DNA of 64,000 bases. Origin: Haematococcus lacustris. Taxonomy: Eukaryota > Chlorophyta > Chlorophyceae > Chlamydomonadales > Haematococcaceae. How positions within the stretch are numbered: the stretch's first letter is position 1; each line of letters opens with the position of its first letter. Positions 51,448 to 62,961 of this stretch are shown piece after piece. The notes below the pieces were generated by a model. The model saw nothing but the letters and a program-made list of their open reading frames with translations, was not told the DNA's origin and did not search any database. Both the position numbers and the translations under genes were made by a program. The stretch lies in contig JASKMD010000026.1 of assembly GCA_030144725.1 (NCBI GenBank), positions 1,313,981 through 1,377,980 of the forward strand, in the 5' to 3' direction.

Positions 51448-53987
51448 ATGGCCACGGACGGCAAGCAGCACTTGTCGATTGTGATTTGCGGTCACGTCGA
51501 CAGTGGAAAGTCCACCACAAGTCAGTATGCTGTCTGTGCTGTAGGCCGCCCTGTGTGCTGTTGTTCCCCGCGTGCACTCCTCAGACTGGCCGCGTCCTTT
51601 ATGCACGACATGTTCTCCGCAGCGCAAGTTCTGGTTGCAAGGTTGCTTTGAGCTTCACAAACAGGGTCGAGAGTAGATCTACACTCGCATCTATGATGGC
51701 CCTCGCCTTTTACTGTCCTGTGCGCAGCTGGCCGCCTTATTTTCGAGCTGGGTGGAATCCCAGAGCGTGAGTTGGCCAAGCTGAAGGAGGAGGCTGACCG
51801 CCTGGGAAAGTCCTCGTTCGCATTCGCCTTCTACATGGATACCCAGGTGTGCACGCTGCAGTAAACCCGTTGTGTGCTTGCACCATTCCGATAAGAGGTT
51901 GACGCTTGGCCTTCGCAGAAGGAGGAGCGTGCCCGCGGCGTTACAATTTCCTGCACCACCAAGGAGTTCTACACCGAGAAGTACCACTACACAATCATTG
52001 ACGCCCCAGGTGCAATTCAGCAGTGCATGTTGGCAACAACAATGCCTGATGCACTGTCCTTCTGATCCCTCCTGATGCTTCTAATTTCCTTGCAGGTCAC
52101 CGCGACTTTATCAAGAACATGATTTCTGGTGCTGCCCAGGCTGATGTGTGCTTGCTGATGGTGCCAGCTGACGGTAACTTCACCACTGCCATCCAGAAGG
52201 GTGACCACAAGGCTGGTGAGATTCAGGTAAGCGGGTTACGCAGCCTGAACAACAATGCTGCTGTTAGCCTGTTCAACAAAGCTACTGTAAGCAAGCCACT
52301 CCATCAAGCAGCAACAGCTCAACCGATTGCTCATCTTCTCTATGCCACAGGGCCAGACCCGCCAGCATGCCCGCCTGATCAACCTGCTGGGCGTGAAGCA
52401 GCTAATCATTGGCGTGAACAAGATGGACAGCGACACAGCTGGATACAAGGAGGCCCGATACAAGGAGATTGCTGATGAGATGAAGCACATGCTTGTGAGT
52501 GCTGGCTGATCTTGTATAACAGGTTTTATACTGAAAGCAGAGATGTATGTTGTTCCGCAGTGTTATGTGTGACAGCGGCCTGGTTGTTGCGTCTTCTACA
52601 GGTCAAGGTGGGCTGGAAGGACAGCTTCGTTGAGAAGAGTGTGCCCATCATTCCCATCTCCGGCTGGATCGGTGACAACCTGATTAAGAAGTCCGAGAAC
52701 ATGACTTGGTACACTGGCCGCGATGTGGAGTGTGGTGAGTGAGGCAGCATTAGCTGAGCTTGGTAGGTCATCTGGCTGGGCATGGTCTAGTCGAGGCCTA
52801 TCTAGCATTGGCATGCTAGCTAGGCGCCTAGTTGGGCATGGTGCCAAACTTGCGGGTAGGGTGTTCAGTGCCTCACAAGACTCGTCAACAGCCTGCTGTT
52901 TTGTGTCATGGGTACTGCTATGTTGATGCTTGTCATCTATGCCCATTAGTTTCCTCCACCTGCCCCTGTGTTCTTGCTACAGGTCAGGGCAAGATTCACG
53001 TGCACACTCTGCTGGATGCCCTGAACAACATGGCCACTGTGCCTGAGCGCAAGATCGCTGCTCCCCTGCGCCTGCCCATCTCTGGTGCCTACAAGATCAA
53101 GGGCGTGGGTGACGTGCTGGCTGGCCGTGTGGAGCAGGGCGAGGTCAAGCCCAACGATGAGGTCATCTTCCTCCCCACCCACACCACTGCCAACCCCTGC
53201 TTTGGCAAGGTGAGCCACAGCGGTAGTATAGTAAGTGGTAGAGTGTTCCATGAGCCAGCCCGCAGCCTGCTGGTCAGTAGTGGGCATTCTACCAGTGTCT
53301 TGAGTTCCCCTTCTGCTGTAGGTGCACATTTTGCTGTGCTCTGCTGTGGTGCGCAGGTGTTCACCGTGGAGATGCACCACAAGCGTGTGGACAAGGCTGG
53401 TCCTGGTGACAACGTGGGCATGAACATCAAGGGCCTGGACAAGGGCAACATGCCCCGCACCGGTGATGTTATGATCCTGAAGACTGATCAAACCCTGAAG
53501 CCCTGCGCCAACTTCACGGCCCAGATCCAGACCCTGGATATCCCGGGCGAGGTCAAGCCTGGCTACTCCCCCATCGGCTTTGTTCGCTGCGGGCGCGCTG
53601 CCTGCCGCATGAAGACCATCAACTGGAAGGTGAGCAACTTCACCTTCACTGCTTTTCATTGCTGTACAAATGATGTGCTCTCCAGATGCAATGTAAAATC
53701 CCTCGGCTTAGATCACTCTACATGAATGTAGACCTTGTGCTGAAATGTCCAGACAAGTGGTGTGGACACATGATGTGTCTGTGCAGGTCGGCAAGGAGAC
53801 TGGTGGCAAGAAGCTGGAGGGTGCAGTGAGCCTGAAGGCCAATGAGATGGCTGAGGTGGTGTTCGAGCCCTGCCAGCCCCTGATTGTGGACAGCTTCAAG
53901 GCCTGCGAGGGCCTGAGCCGCATCGCCTTCCTGGATGGTAACACTGCGGTCATGTTGGGCAAGGTGGTGTCCACCCAGGCCAAGTAG
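51448..53987 (+). CDS. EFL: EF-like GTPase (EFL), translation elongation factor replacing EF-1alpha
   Basis: Nine exons join in phase to 463 residues: 51448-51520, 51728-51846, 51919-52009, 52096-52226, 52351-52494, 52602-52734, 52983-53209, 53357-53629, 53787-53987. GTPase motifs: GHVDSGKST (P-loop), [12 protein letters not shown] (switch I), DAPGH, and NKMD. EFL rather than EF-1alpha features include [60 protein letters not shown] and [13 protein letters not shown]. It delivers aminoacyl-tRNA to the ribosome in the cytosol. EFL replaces EF-1alpha in many green algae including Chlamydomonadales, which supports the taxonomic call. Short exons and a clean ORF indicate a functional gene. Confidence 0.97.
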
Positions 53988-55175
53988 CTATCTAGCCCCT
54001 GCTGGGGCCCCACGGATGAAGCTGCTGTCCTGGTTGGTGGTGCATGTGATGGGGCGTGGTTGGGCTCTGGCGATGTGTGTGTGGATGGCTGTGTGTGCAA
54101 GTGCTCAGGTCAGCAGGGCTGCAGCTCGGCTGGGCCGCAGTTCAATGCTAGGGAGCTGCCTGCTACGGTCTGCCAGATGAGCCAGGCGTGTGCTGGTTAC
54201 TGCAACTGTGTTGCACGCTTCTTCAAGCCACTGCCTGGTGTGCATGCCTGGGCCAACATCACGTTGCGCTCGTGTGGCCGGAACAAGACGGCATACCAAA
54301 GACTGGGACTAAGTGTGCTTGCGGAGCGGTGAAGGTTGGCGTGATGCCGTAAGTGAGCACAGCTGCATGTTAGTGCCATCCCCTCGTGTGCTGTGCTGTG
54401 CGGTGCTGTACTAAGCTTCTAATGTTTAACTCGGTTGTTCAAGCCTGTTGCGTCAAGCTGGCTCCTTGGCCCCCTCGCTCACTTACGCGACGCGAGAACA
54501 GTCTACTCGAGTTTGCAGCTGAGCGCGAAGGCGTCGAAATGAGCGCTTCGGCTGCAATTCTTGATGCAATGTCTAGGGCAGACCACTGACTAATACAGCC
54601 TCAGTTTCAAGCCTGGTAATTGCGTCAGGCGTTCCCAACTACCTGAAACCCACCCCCTTGTGATAGGAAGCCCGCATCTCCGCAGCCACTCAGTCGAAAA
54701 TAAAAACGGAGGAGAAAATGTAAACGGAGGAGACTCATAGCTACAAGATGGTAGATGCAGCAAAAACGATATTGCTCTCAGCGGTGCTCAGTGCCTGCCC
54801 AAAGATCGACATTTGAATTCATGTGATTTTGCCCCATGCGGGCGAGCCGCACTAGCACGCTTCGCCACGCTGTTGTGAGTGGCACATGCAACACGCAGCA
54901 GCAGTCGGAACATGATTTGCTATTGGCATGTGGACGCGACGACGGCAGTCGTGACAACTGAATACCACTGTCATCTTTTGGAGCTGCTGCTGGCGCTAGT
55001 GCATTACCGGTTGCTACTACGCTTAAACAAGGTGCTAGGTGCAGTACGTGGTGTTGTCTCACCTTGCTTTGCTGCCCTCGACTTGTTAGCTGCAGGTACC
55101 TCACGCTTACGTGACGTGCTTGCCACTGCCAGCTGTTGCTGTTGCTGAGGGGGTGCACCGGCAGGCACAGCCAGC
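53988..55175. other. Downstream of EFL; no gene recognised
   Basis: Includes the EFL 3' UTR. TGTAA at 54719-54723 is a possible but distant poly(A) signal. Minus-strand sequence at 54880-55150 is Gln/Ser-rich and may be part of the neighbouring hAT-like gene. Confidence 0.4.
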
Positions 55176-56294
55176 TCAGGGGTGGTGCCTGCAGGTGCTA
55201 TAGCAGGGCTGCGCCCGAATGCAGCCAGCCTGCCCCTTGCTCTGCAGGAGCTTGCTCATGCGGGTGACAACACCACCATATTTACCCATGTTCACAGCTG
55301 CACTGTCTGCTGTGATGCTGGCGATGCAGGCACTGTCGAGGCCGTGGAGGAGCAGCTCCTGCATTATGACCTGGACATGAGCTTCTGCTGTGCCAATAGG
55401 CAAGGGGATGATAGCCAACACATCGGTGACTTGATTGGTGAGTCGGCCTCCCCAGCTGCAGCCTCAGCCCCAGCCCCCCCTCAGCCCCCTCCTCCCCATC
55501 CCCAGCCCCCTCCTCAGCCCCCTCCTCCCCCTCCCCAGCCCCAGCTGCTGCCCCAGCCCCAGCTGCTGCCCCAGCTGCTGCCCCAGCCCCAGCCCCAGCC
55601 CCAGCCCCAGCCCCAGCCCCAGCCCCAGCCCCAGCCCCAGCCCCAGCCCCAGCCCCAGCCCCAGCCCCAGCCCCAGCCCCAGCCCCAGCCCCAGCCCCAG
55701 CCCCAGCCCCAGCCCCAGCCCTAGCCCCAGCCCCACCACAGGGACTCTGCTCCCAGCCTTCTGGCATGTGCTGCGGGGTGACTGCTGCTGTCACTTGCAA
55801 TACGAGCACCTTGCCATGGCGATCGCATGTGCACCCATCAAATGTCCCATCAATTGTGCACACCGCCTCAACACCTCCACTGAGACGGGGTGCTGCTCCA
55901 AAACCAGCAGCTGCTGCCTCTGCTTGAAGGTGAGTGGGGAGTGGTGGGTGCGGCGTTTGTGCCGGTAGATATGCACCTGACCCTGGAGGCGGCGTCGAGC
56001 AGCCCGTAGGGAGTGATTGGGAGCTGCTGTTCTGGATGCCACCTGTTGCAAAGCCGCATGCTCATCCTGCAGGCGTTGGTGCGCTGCTTGCAGGTCGTCT
56101 AGATCGCCCTGCAACCCATCCACGGTGCCCATTAGTAACTGCTCCACATCCCGCAGCCGCTGCACCTCAGCCTGCAGGTCACGGTTCATCGCTTCAGCCT
56201 TGATGTTGTTAGGGCAATGCCGATTGCCAGCCCTAAGTGAGTTGTTTAGTGCATTGAGCTGGGCACTATGCGCCTTGCTTAATCTCTTCTTCAT
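55176..56294 (-). pseudogene. hAT-like transposase-derived gene, frame-broken
   Basis: The 5' part (55791-56294) starts MKKRLSKAHSAQLNALNNSL and has a coiled coil with heptads through AEVQRLRDVEQLLMGTVDGL. After a frame change, [20 protein letters not shown] continues. The 3' part (55176-55421) reads PLPIGTAEAHVQVIMQELLL, HGLDSACIASITADSAAVN and MGKYGGVVTRMSKLL. The 'ADSAAVNMGKxGGVV' segment resembles the second catalytic region of hAT-type/ZBED transposases (Asp in a 'TxDGAxxM' context). A (CCCCAG)n array lies between the two parts. The C-terminal fragment at 9408-9640 may be from a related family. Confidence 0.5.
55450..55735. repeat. (CCCCAG)n hexamer array
   Basis: Irregular CCCCAG/CCTCCC words become about 28 perfect units from 55570. 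Open in all frames (Pro-Gln, Pro-Ser and Gly-Ala dipeptides). Confidence 0.97.
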
Positions 56295-56299
56295 GGTTA

Positions 56300-57041
56300 G
56301 GGAATGAGAGGGGGTGGGTGAGTGGCTGAGCGGGGCTACGGGTGAAGGAGAGGTAGGGGGGTCTGGGTACGGGAGGTGGGTAGGAGGTGGGTAGTGGAGG
56401 TAGGGGAGGTAGGGGTAGGCTGAGGTAGGCTGAGGTAGGGGAGGCTGATGGCAGCCTGGGCTGCTGAGAGAAGGGGCTACTGGGAGCTGGGCGGGGTAGA
56501 CGAGGTTCGGAGATGGTGGGTTAAGCTGTGTTGGTAGTGGCCACGTTGGTAGTGGCCAAGCTCAGTCGGCTCCTCGTGCACCTGTAGCCATCAGCATGTG
56601 TACCTTGTAAGGGGTCAATCTTTTCACATACAAACCCAATGATTGAGTTGCAAAGTGCCACGGACGCGTTAATGAGTATGCTATAAGAAATCTGTGTCAG
56701 GTCAGGCTGTTTGATCAATGGTGCAAAACATAAAGCGGATAATAGCTGTAGGGGGTGACTAGTCCCTACAGTGCTGCCCACCATTACAGCGATACAGCGC
56801 TGCGACACTCGGATTTGGGTTTCTTCACATCCTCGCCAAGCGGCCTGCACCATCAAGAAGCTCGCGCAGCCATGTTTGCCGGACTTCGGTGGTGTGCGCC
56901 ACCGACACGTCGTGCATCGCTAACGGATAGCCAAGGACGTAGCTTACCAGTGTAGCTAACCACGGTCTGTGATTGGGACACATCCGGGGTCACATGTGGC
57001 TGCCCGCATTGAATGACTCCGATGGCAATTCCAGTCTTACA
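56300..57041. other. Gene-poor stretch
   Basis: Contains short GGTAGGGGAGGTAGG-type repeats (56380-56450). No gene recognised. Confidence 0.4.
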
Positions 57042-57338
57042 TTAAACGCGCATTATCGCATTGCAGCAGACGCAGCAAACGTTACATGAAACTATGGAGT
57101 AGATGGGCTGCAGTTGCATGAAGATTGCCAACCCCATGTTGGGAACGACTGAAATCGCGTAAGGCAGTTCATTGACCAATGCATGGCCTAGACGAACACA
57201 TGCAGTGTTGTACTTGAGCCACAGTTCTTGTCGAGCCAGGTTGTAAGTGGTGGGTCTGATCTCGCAATACTGCCCGTCATGGAACCAGGTAGTCAGCGGG
57301 TGCGCAGGCGAACGGTGTCGGACCTGCCAGCGTAGCAT
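57042..57338 (-). other. Unknown protein-like open frame
   Basis: 98 codons with balanced composition (YCEIRPTTYNLARQELWLKY, then NTACVRLGHALVNELPYAIS), unlike the satellite-derived frames. No domain recognised and no splice partners seen. It may be a fragment of a mobile-element gene. Confidence 0.25.
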
Positions 57339-58189
57339 GGCGAGGCAATCATGTTGTCCACAAATGGATATCTTGAGATCGTAGTCCGCGGTGTTTGACG
57401 ATTAGACTACGCTATGCTTGGACCCCTGCACCCCTTCACACCTGCCCGAACTTCACCCTTATTGTAGACCTGTCTGCCTGGGTCGCTGCCTTGTTGACTT
57501 CACAAATACAATAAAGATGTCGGCTGAGGAAGGGGCCTTGATCAGCGGCATAGGGACACCTAGGTCAACCCGAAACGCCCTCCCTACACCAGGGGTACAT
57601 GAGTTAAACGACTGGTTTAGGCGAACCAGTTATGGATTAAAAATAAAACCAGAGTTAAACTAGACTAGGCCTTGAATTACCGAGGGGCTCGCCAAACCAA
57701 TTTTAACCATGGCAGCCAGTTTTACTCGCAGGTAATTGAGTTTTACTCAATTGTAATCGTTAATAGACCTCGTTTTAAGAATCGTTAACTGCAGCGACCT
57801 GGTGTATTAACAGAAGTGGTTGCCAACGAACACGTAACAGCCGGCCAACACCATCGCCTACGCTCCGTGTAGTGTCGCTACGCTCTGTGTCGCTACGCTC
57901 TGTAGTGTCGCTACGCTCTGTGTCGCTACGCTCCGTGTCCGCTGGCTTCGGTCTCGAGCTGCCCCGCGCCAGGGCCTCGACCTCGCCTTTTTAAACCGCC
58001 TAAAACGACCCGCGACACCATTATCTACTACTTAAACTCCTTTATAACTCGTTTTAGGCGAGGTGAACGACGACATCCTTAAGCTAGTTCAATTTGAGTT
58101 AACCTCCTGGTTTAGGAATTAAACCTGGAGTAAAACTGAGATAGGCCGTTGCTGTTGGCTGTTGGCTGCACTCACACAAATTAGCAGCG
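57339..58189. other. Gene-poor stretch with short repeats
   Basis: GTGTCGCTACGCTC(T/C)GT recurs five times at 57868-57940. Flanking AT-rich sequence has many GTTAAAC/GAGTTTTA words. No gene recognised. Confidence 0.5.
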
Positions 58190-58690
58190 TCAACTGCGCA
58201 GTATCCATGGTCACCTGCGTAGTATCCATGGTCGAATGCGCAGTATCCATAAGGATACTGCTCTGTAGCCATGTGGATACTGCGCAGTATCCATGGATAC
58301 TGCTGTGCGCGCCCAAGGATACTGCTCTGTAGCCATGTGGATACTGCGCAGTATCCATGGTCGAATGCGCTGTATCCATGGTTGACTGCGAAGTATCCAT
58401 GGTTGACTGCGAAGTATCCATGATTGACTGCGAAGTATCCATGGTTGACTGCGAAGTATCCATGGTTGACTGCGAAGTATCCATGATTGACTGCGAAGTA
58501 TCCATGGTTGACTGCGAAGTATCCATGGTTGACTGCGAAGTATCCATGGTTGACTGCGAAGTATCCATGGTTAACTGCGAAGTATCCATGGTTGACTGCG
58601 CAGTATTTTTGGGAAACAGCGCAGTATCTTAAAAAAACAGCGCAGTATCTATGGGTAACTGCGCAGTAACCATGGATACTTCGCAGTTAA
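58190..58690. repeat. 21-bp minisatellite GACTGCGAAGTATCCATGGTT with CTGCGCAG palindromes
   Basis: About a dozen near-perfect 21-bp units are flanked by longer units that contain the 18-bp palindrome GGATACTGCGCAGTATCC (58274 and 58338). The core CTGCGCAG is the same as in the palindrome arrays at 29754-30210 and 33272-34076. Confidence 0.93.
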
Positions 58691-58740
58691 CGCTGCTAAT
58701 TTCTGTGAGTGTGCTCCTGGCTGCTACATGCAGTTTGGCA

Positions 58741-58780
58741 GGTAGGGCGCGACCGATCATATGACTTGCTGAGGAATTGG
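58741..58780. repeat. Short dispersed repeat, copy B
   Basis: Second copy of the segment at 8165-8204. Confidence 0.75.
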
Positions 58781-59104
58781 TCATACGACTGAATATGATG
58801 GCTTAAAGATGTGATATGACTGGGTCTGTAGTCAAGAGGACAATGTAGCAGATTGCCACACTAACTCACCTGGGAACCCCGAGTGTAAAGAGGGTTTGAC
58901 GTCCTGCAAACCAGCACCACTCTCAGTTGTAGTTAGTAACACCCCTCTACTCTCCGTCAAATTAGATCACGATTGAGACCATGGTTAAAACCAGATTGAG
59001 ACCACGGCAATGAGGTTACGGAGTTTTGCGAGTTTTGGCTTAATTATATTTCATCATATTCCATCATGCTTGATCATATGGGGTCATATCTTAAAGATTA
59101 TTTC

Positions 59105-59210
59105 AGGCGCGCCTTATTGGCAGGGCTGTCTAATTTCCTTCGCGATTCCTTTGCTTCCTTCGTGGTACATCAGCGAAACCTTTATGCAAGCCTGCATGCC
59201 ACCTGACACC
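59105..59210. repeat. Dispersed segment shared with 33150-33250
   Basis: Same ordered words as 33150-33250 at roughly three-quarters identity by eye, in the same orientation. It lies about 0.4 kb after the 58.2-58.7 kb minisatellite. Confidence 0.75.
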
Positions 59211-59324
59211 TTGGGGCATATCGTTGGGGAGAATCAGGCACTCGGGGGATGGACTCGCCGCTGGAGCCGGCTAAGGCCCTGGCAGCCCTCCCACCCCCAA
59301 ATTAAGGCCCTGGCAGCCCTTGAT

Positions 59325-62300
59325 TTGGCGTAACCTAACTTTGCCTTGCGATCCACTCGGACCACCCGGAACCCTTCCAGCCCCCCCCACCCCCAGCCCT
59401 GCCCTCCCACCCCCTCCCACCCCCTCCCACCCCCTCCCACCCCCAGCCCCGCTCTCCCACCCCCTCCCACCCCTTCCCACCCCCTCCCAGCCCCAGCCCC
59501 GTCCTCCCACTGCTTGCCTTCCCACTGCCTTGCTGGTGAGGCTGTGGCACGTGTGGTGGAGGGGGCAGCAGAAGAAGAAGAAGAAGACTACTCCGGTGTT
59601 CACCGGCGTGCATTAAGGGAGGAGCTACCGCCTGGGGCGCGGCCTGCTCCCACCAATCGAGCCAAGGAAGAGACCCCCCTACCCTCCCTCCCTCTTAGTA
59701 GCCCTGAGTCTGTAGCTTGTCTTTGCAATGGAGTGGGCTGTCTCCACCGCGTGTCTTGTTAACTTGTGTAGCAGTTTGGTAGTGTTATCTTGTGAGACCC
59801 CCAAGTCCAGGAGGTGTTGCCGGGTGTGTGCTTCATACGTTATGCCACCTATGCCCAGGAGGATGGGTCTGATCTCCACCATGTGGCCTTCCTTGCGTAT
59901 GGTTTGAGCTAGATTGGTGTGTTGATTGATTGCCTTGTCTAATTGATCCGTCCACCTTGAGTCCGAGCAGTATTTGATTTCTATAATAATGACCCGTTTG
60001 ATGGCTTTGCCACGTTTGCCCGTCTTCATTGTTGGCATCACCATGAGAATGTCTGGTCAGGTGGTGTTTTTGGTTGCTGCTGTCTTCAGTCCGAGTGCTC
60101 GAAGTGTTGTGTGTAGTGTGTCGTTAGGGAGGTCAAGGTCTTCCTTTGCGCCTTTCTCCCAGCTGCCGGTGTCCGCGAAGCTGATGTAGCCGCCTAGGGT
60201 ACCCTTGCTTATGGCTTTAGCGATGAGGCGACCGGCCCCGTTATGCCTTTCTTGCACCATCGGTAGTGTCTCGCTGCAGCCCGAGAGGAGGTGAGTGGCA
60301 CTGTCGGCTTCCCCGCAGAGTGGGCACCGGTCGTCGGTCGCCCGTTTCCAACGCATGGCCAGCTTTTGGTTATAGAGCCCGCCAGTACGGTAGAGAAGGG
60401 CAGTTCGTTGCGCGGGTATGGAGATGTTCGTGTCGGTCATCACCCTTTCGCCTGCTCCTTTCGCCGCGGCTTTGGTGATCTCCTGGGACATCTGGTAGTA
60501 GATACTGTCTTGATTGGCGAGACCGAGGCTGTGCTTGCGGTGCATATGTGCTCGCACGCTTTGGCGGCAATCCGGCAATGGGGTGGGGGATTCGCCGTCG
60601 GCTTCGTTGCTGAGCCAGGTGTTGGTCTCTTTCCGTGTGGTCGGGCGGTAGGCCGGGGTGTTGGCAAGCTCTGGGTGTAGCGCCGCGTGCTTGGCGAGGG
60701 CATCGGCGCCTTCGTTGCCGATAATTCCCGAGTGGGCCCGGACTTTGTAGAAGTGGATCGTGACGGGGCTATCGATGATGAGGGTAGCGATAGCGGTCAG
60801 GATGTCGTTGTGCCTGTGTGTGATGAGCGACATCGGGTTAGCGAGGGCTCGGCGGATCTGGTAGATAGAGCAGAGGCTGTCGGTGGCGATGCGTTTGGCC
60901 CCCGCCGTGAGTGCCGCGTGTATCGCCGTGAGTTCCACCTTGTTGATGGTGTTGCTTTCTGGGTCGTCCAGGGCGACGGTGATGAGGACGTTGGTCTCCG
61001 GGATATAGACCCCCGCCCCGACGCTCGCTGGGGCTGCCCCCGAGGTCTTAATGCAGCTGCCGTCCGAGTACGCGAGCGTGGCCCATTCGGGGATGGCCAT
61101 CCGTGGTTGCGTCGTGGAGTGTTGCGTGAGCTGTTGGTGGCTGCGTTGGTGCCCCGCGGTGGGGAGGTCCCTGTCCAACGGCAGGCGCATGTGTTGTTTG
61201 TGGCCGCTAGGGGGTGTGGCTGGCTGGCTTTGATTCGTTGGTCTGTTGCGGATTGGGTGTGTGTCCCGTTGTGGGTGGAGGGCAGTGGCAGTGCTAGCCA
61301 GCCATCCTTGGGGGTTGCCTTTGGTGACGAGTTGTCGTCCCGCTGCATTCCATATGACGTAGATGTGGAGGTTGGCGTGCTTGCCTGGCTTGGAGCATCT
61401 GGTCTTGGTGGGGGGTATGCTAGCCAGGTGCTGACAGTATTCAGGGTAGCGCCGCAGGGTGTCAATGTGTTTAGGGTAGGAGATGCCCTTTTTCCCAGGG
61501 ATCAGCATGATGGTTGCCATGGCCTCCTCCTGTGTAGCTGAGTGTATAGCATGGTTGACGCATTTCAGTGCCACTGCATCGTCTGCCGGTACATTCCATG
61601 TGGATAAGCCAGTGTGGCGTACCAGTAGGCAGTTGTGGTGTGCCCCAAAGGCCGTGTCGTTGATGTCAGGGCTCCGATAGGTGGTGGTTTCTGGTCTAAC
61701 TGTGAGTGGATCAGCCCATCTTTGGACGGTACTTGGAAAGCTTCGTGTGGCGTGTAGGTTGTTAAGGGCTTTGTCCTGTGCCCCTCTCATGGGGTGGTGG
61801 CTGCTCTGTGCGTCCTGTCTCCTTAGTAGGGCCACTACCTCTGTGGCCAGGTTTCGTGTGTGTGGTGTGTGTTGTAACCAAGCGTGTAGATGTTGGTGTT
61901 GGTCTTTTGTCAGAAGGCCAACTGTGCGACCCGACTCGTCGTGGACCGTTACGTGTTGCACTAAGTCGTGCCGTGGCATAATGGGCTCCCCCGTGCTGAG
62001 GCTCATCGCGGGGGCGGTCATGTGGGGGTGGAGTTGTAGGAAGGTTTCGCAATTGCCCGTCCCGACGATGTCCGTCTGCGGGTTGATGGGGTAGGTGTGG
62101 AAGGTGGCCTTCGAGTGCAGGTTGGTGCACCGGGGTAGCCAGGTGTGCGGGTCCGGTAGTCCCTGTCGGGTGTGGGCCGGCAGGTGCGTGTCGGGCCTCG
62201 CATGTCTGGCCTCTTGTATCTGCCTGTTTGAGGGGGCAGCAGGATGTCATGAAGGGGTGGTTGAAGCCCAAGCTGAAGGGTCTTGTCATGGCCCACATTC

Positions 62301-62590
62301 GCAACACACTGGCCAGCATGCATGAGGATGAGCAGGAGGCAGGTGCTGGTGCCGCCCCTAGGCTGCCCACCCCTCCTGCTGCCCCCCCCCCCCCTCGCAG
62401 CAGCTGACAGCTGGTGCGGGTGCATCCCCTGGGCTGCCCACCCCTCCTGCTGCCCCCCCCTGTCAGGAGCAATGATACAAGCTGCACCACATAGCTGACA
62501 GAGTCTTCTATCCGGGGATGTGCGACACACAAACAATAACAACGTGGCTGAGACGCGGCGTCGTTTTGATTACCAGCGGTAGGTTCTCAC
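59325..62590 (-). mobile_element. Non-LTR-type element with RNase H and endonuclease-like domain
   Basis: The ends are defined by similarity to the deleted copy 39476-40222. It carries one long minus-strand ORF. It has no LTRs and no terminal inverted repeats; no clear target duplication was found. Confidence 0.7.
59679..62021 (-). pseudogene. Element ORF: unknown domain, RNase H, zinc knuckle, endonuclease-like domain, one in-frame stop
   Basis: The frame from 62021 reads 654 residues to a TGA at 60057-60059 and then continues in the same frame to 59679. Residues 1-300: unrecognised, with AMATIMLIPGKKGISYPKHI and NLHIYVIWNAAGRQLV. RNase H near 318-445: Asp in YSDGSC, Glu in NKVELTAI, Asp in ATDSLCS, and the end motif RAHSGIIGNEGADALAKH. 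A CCHC-type knuckle CPLCGEADSATHLLSGC is near 560. After the TGA, PDILMVM and VIIIEIKYCSDSRWTDQLDK show an E-x-K core like restriction-type endonuclease domains. No YADD reverse-transcriptase block was found. RNase H, a knuckle and a late endonuclease are LINE hallmarks; loss of the RT, or supply in trans, is inferred. Confidence 0.8.
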
Positions 62591-62961
62591 TTAATTGGGA
62601 CCGGCTGAGGGTAGGGCGCCTTCCACATCAGTTTGATCCACGTCAGGAGCACCATGCAGACAGCGACCTGCGAACCGCTGTGATGTGTGCAGGCCAATGC
62701 ATCAGGTAGGGTTAGGGCAGGCTGCAGGTGCAAGTGATCCACTCTGCCCATCACCTGCTCTGAACCCTATGGGCGCGTGTTGCGAACTGACTGAGTGGCT
62801 GGCTGGCTGCATGCGGGGTGTGGGAGCTGGAGTGGAGCAGCAGGAGGTACTGCCGGAACCTGACTATGAAAAGCGAAGATATTTCCAGCAACCGCCGCAA
62901 CCACCACAGTATCACTGCGGCCCGCACACCCTCCACCGCATTTCCGCAGTCAGCTCCTACC
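62591..62961. other. Upstream region of the RRM gene
   Basis: Contains the presumed promoter and 5' UTR of the RRM gene; no TATA element recognised. Confidence 0.4.
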
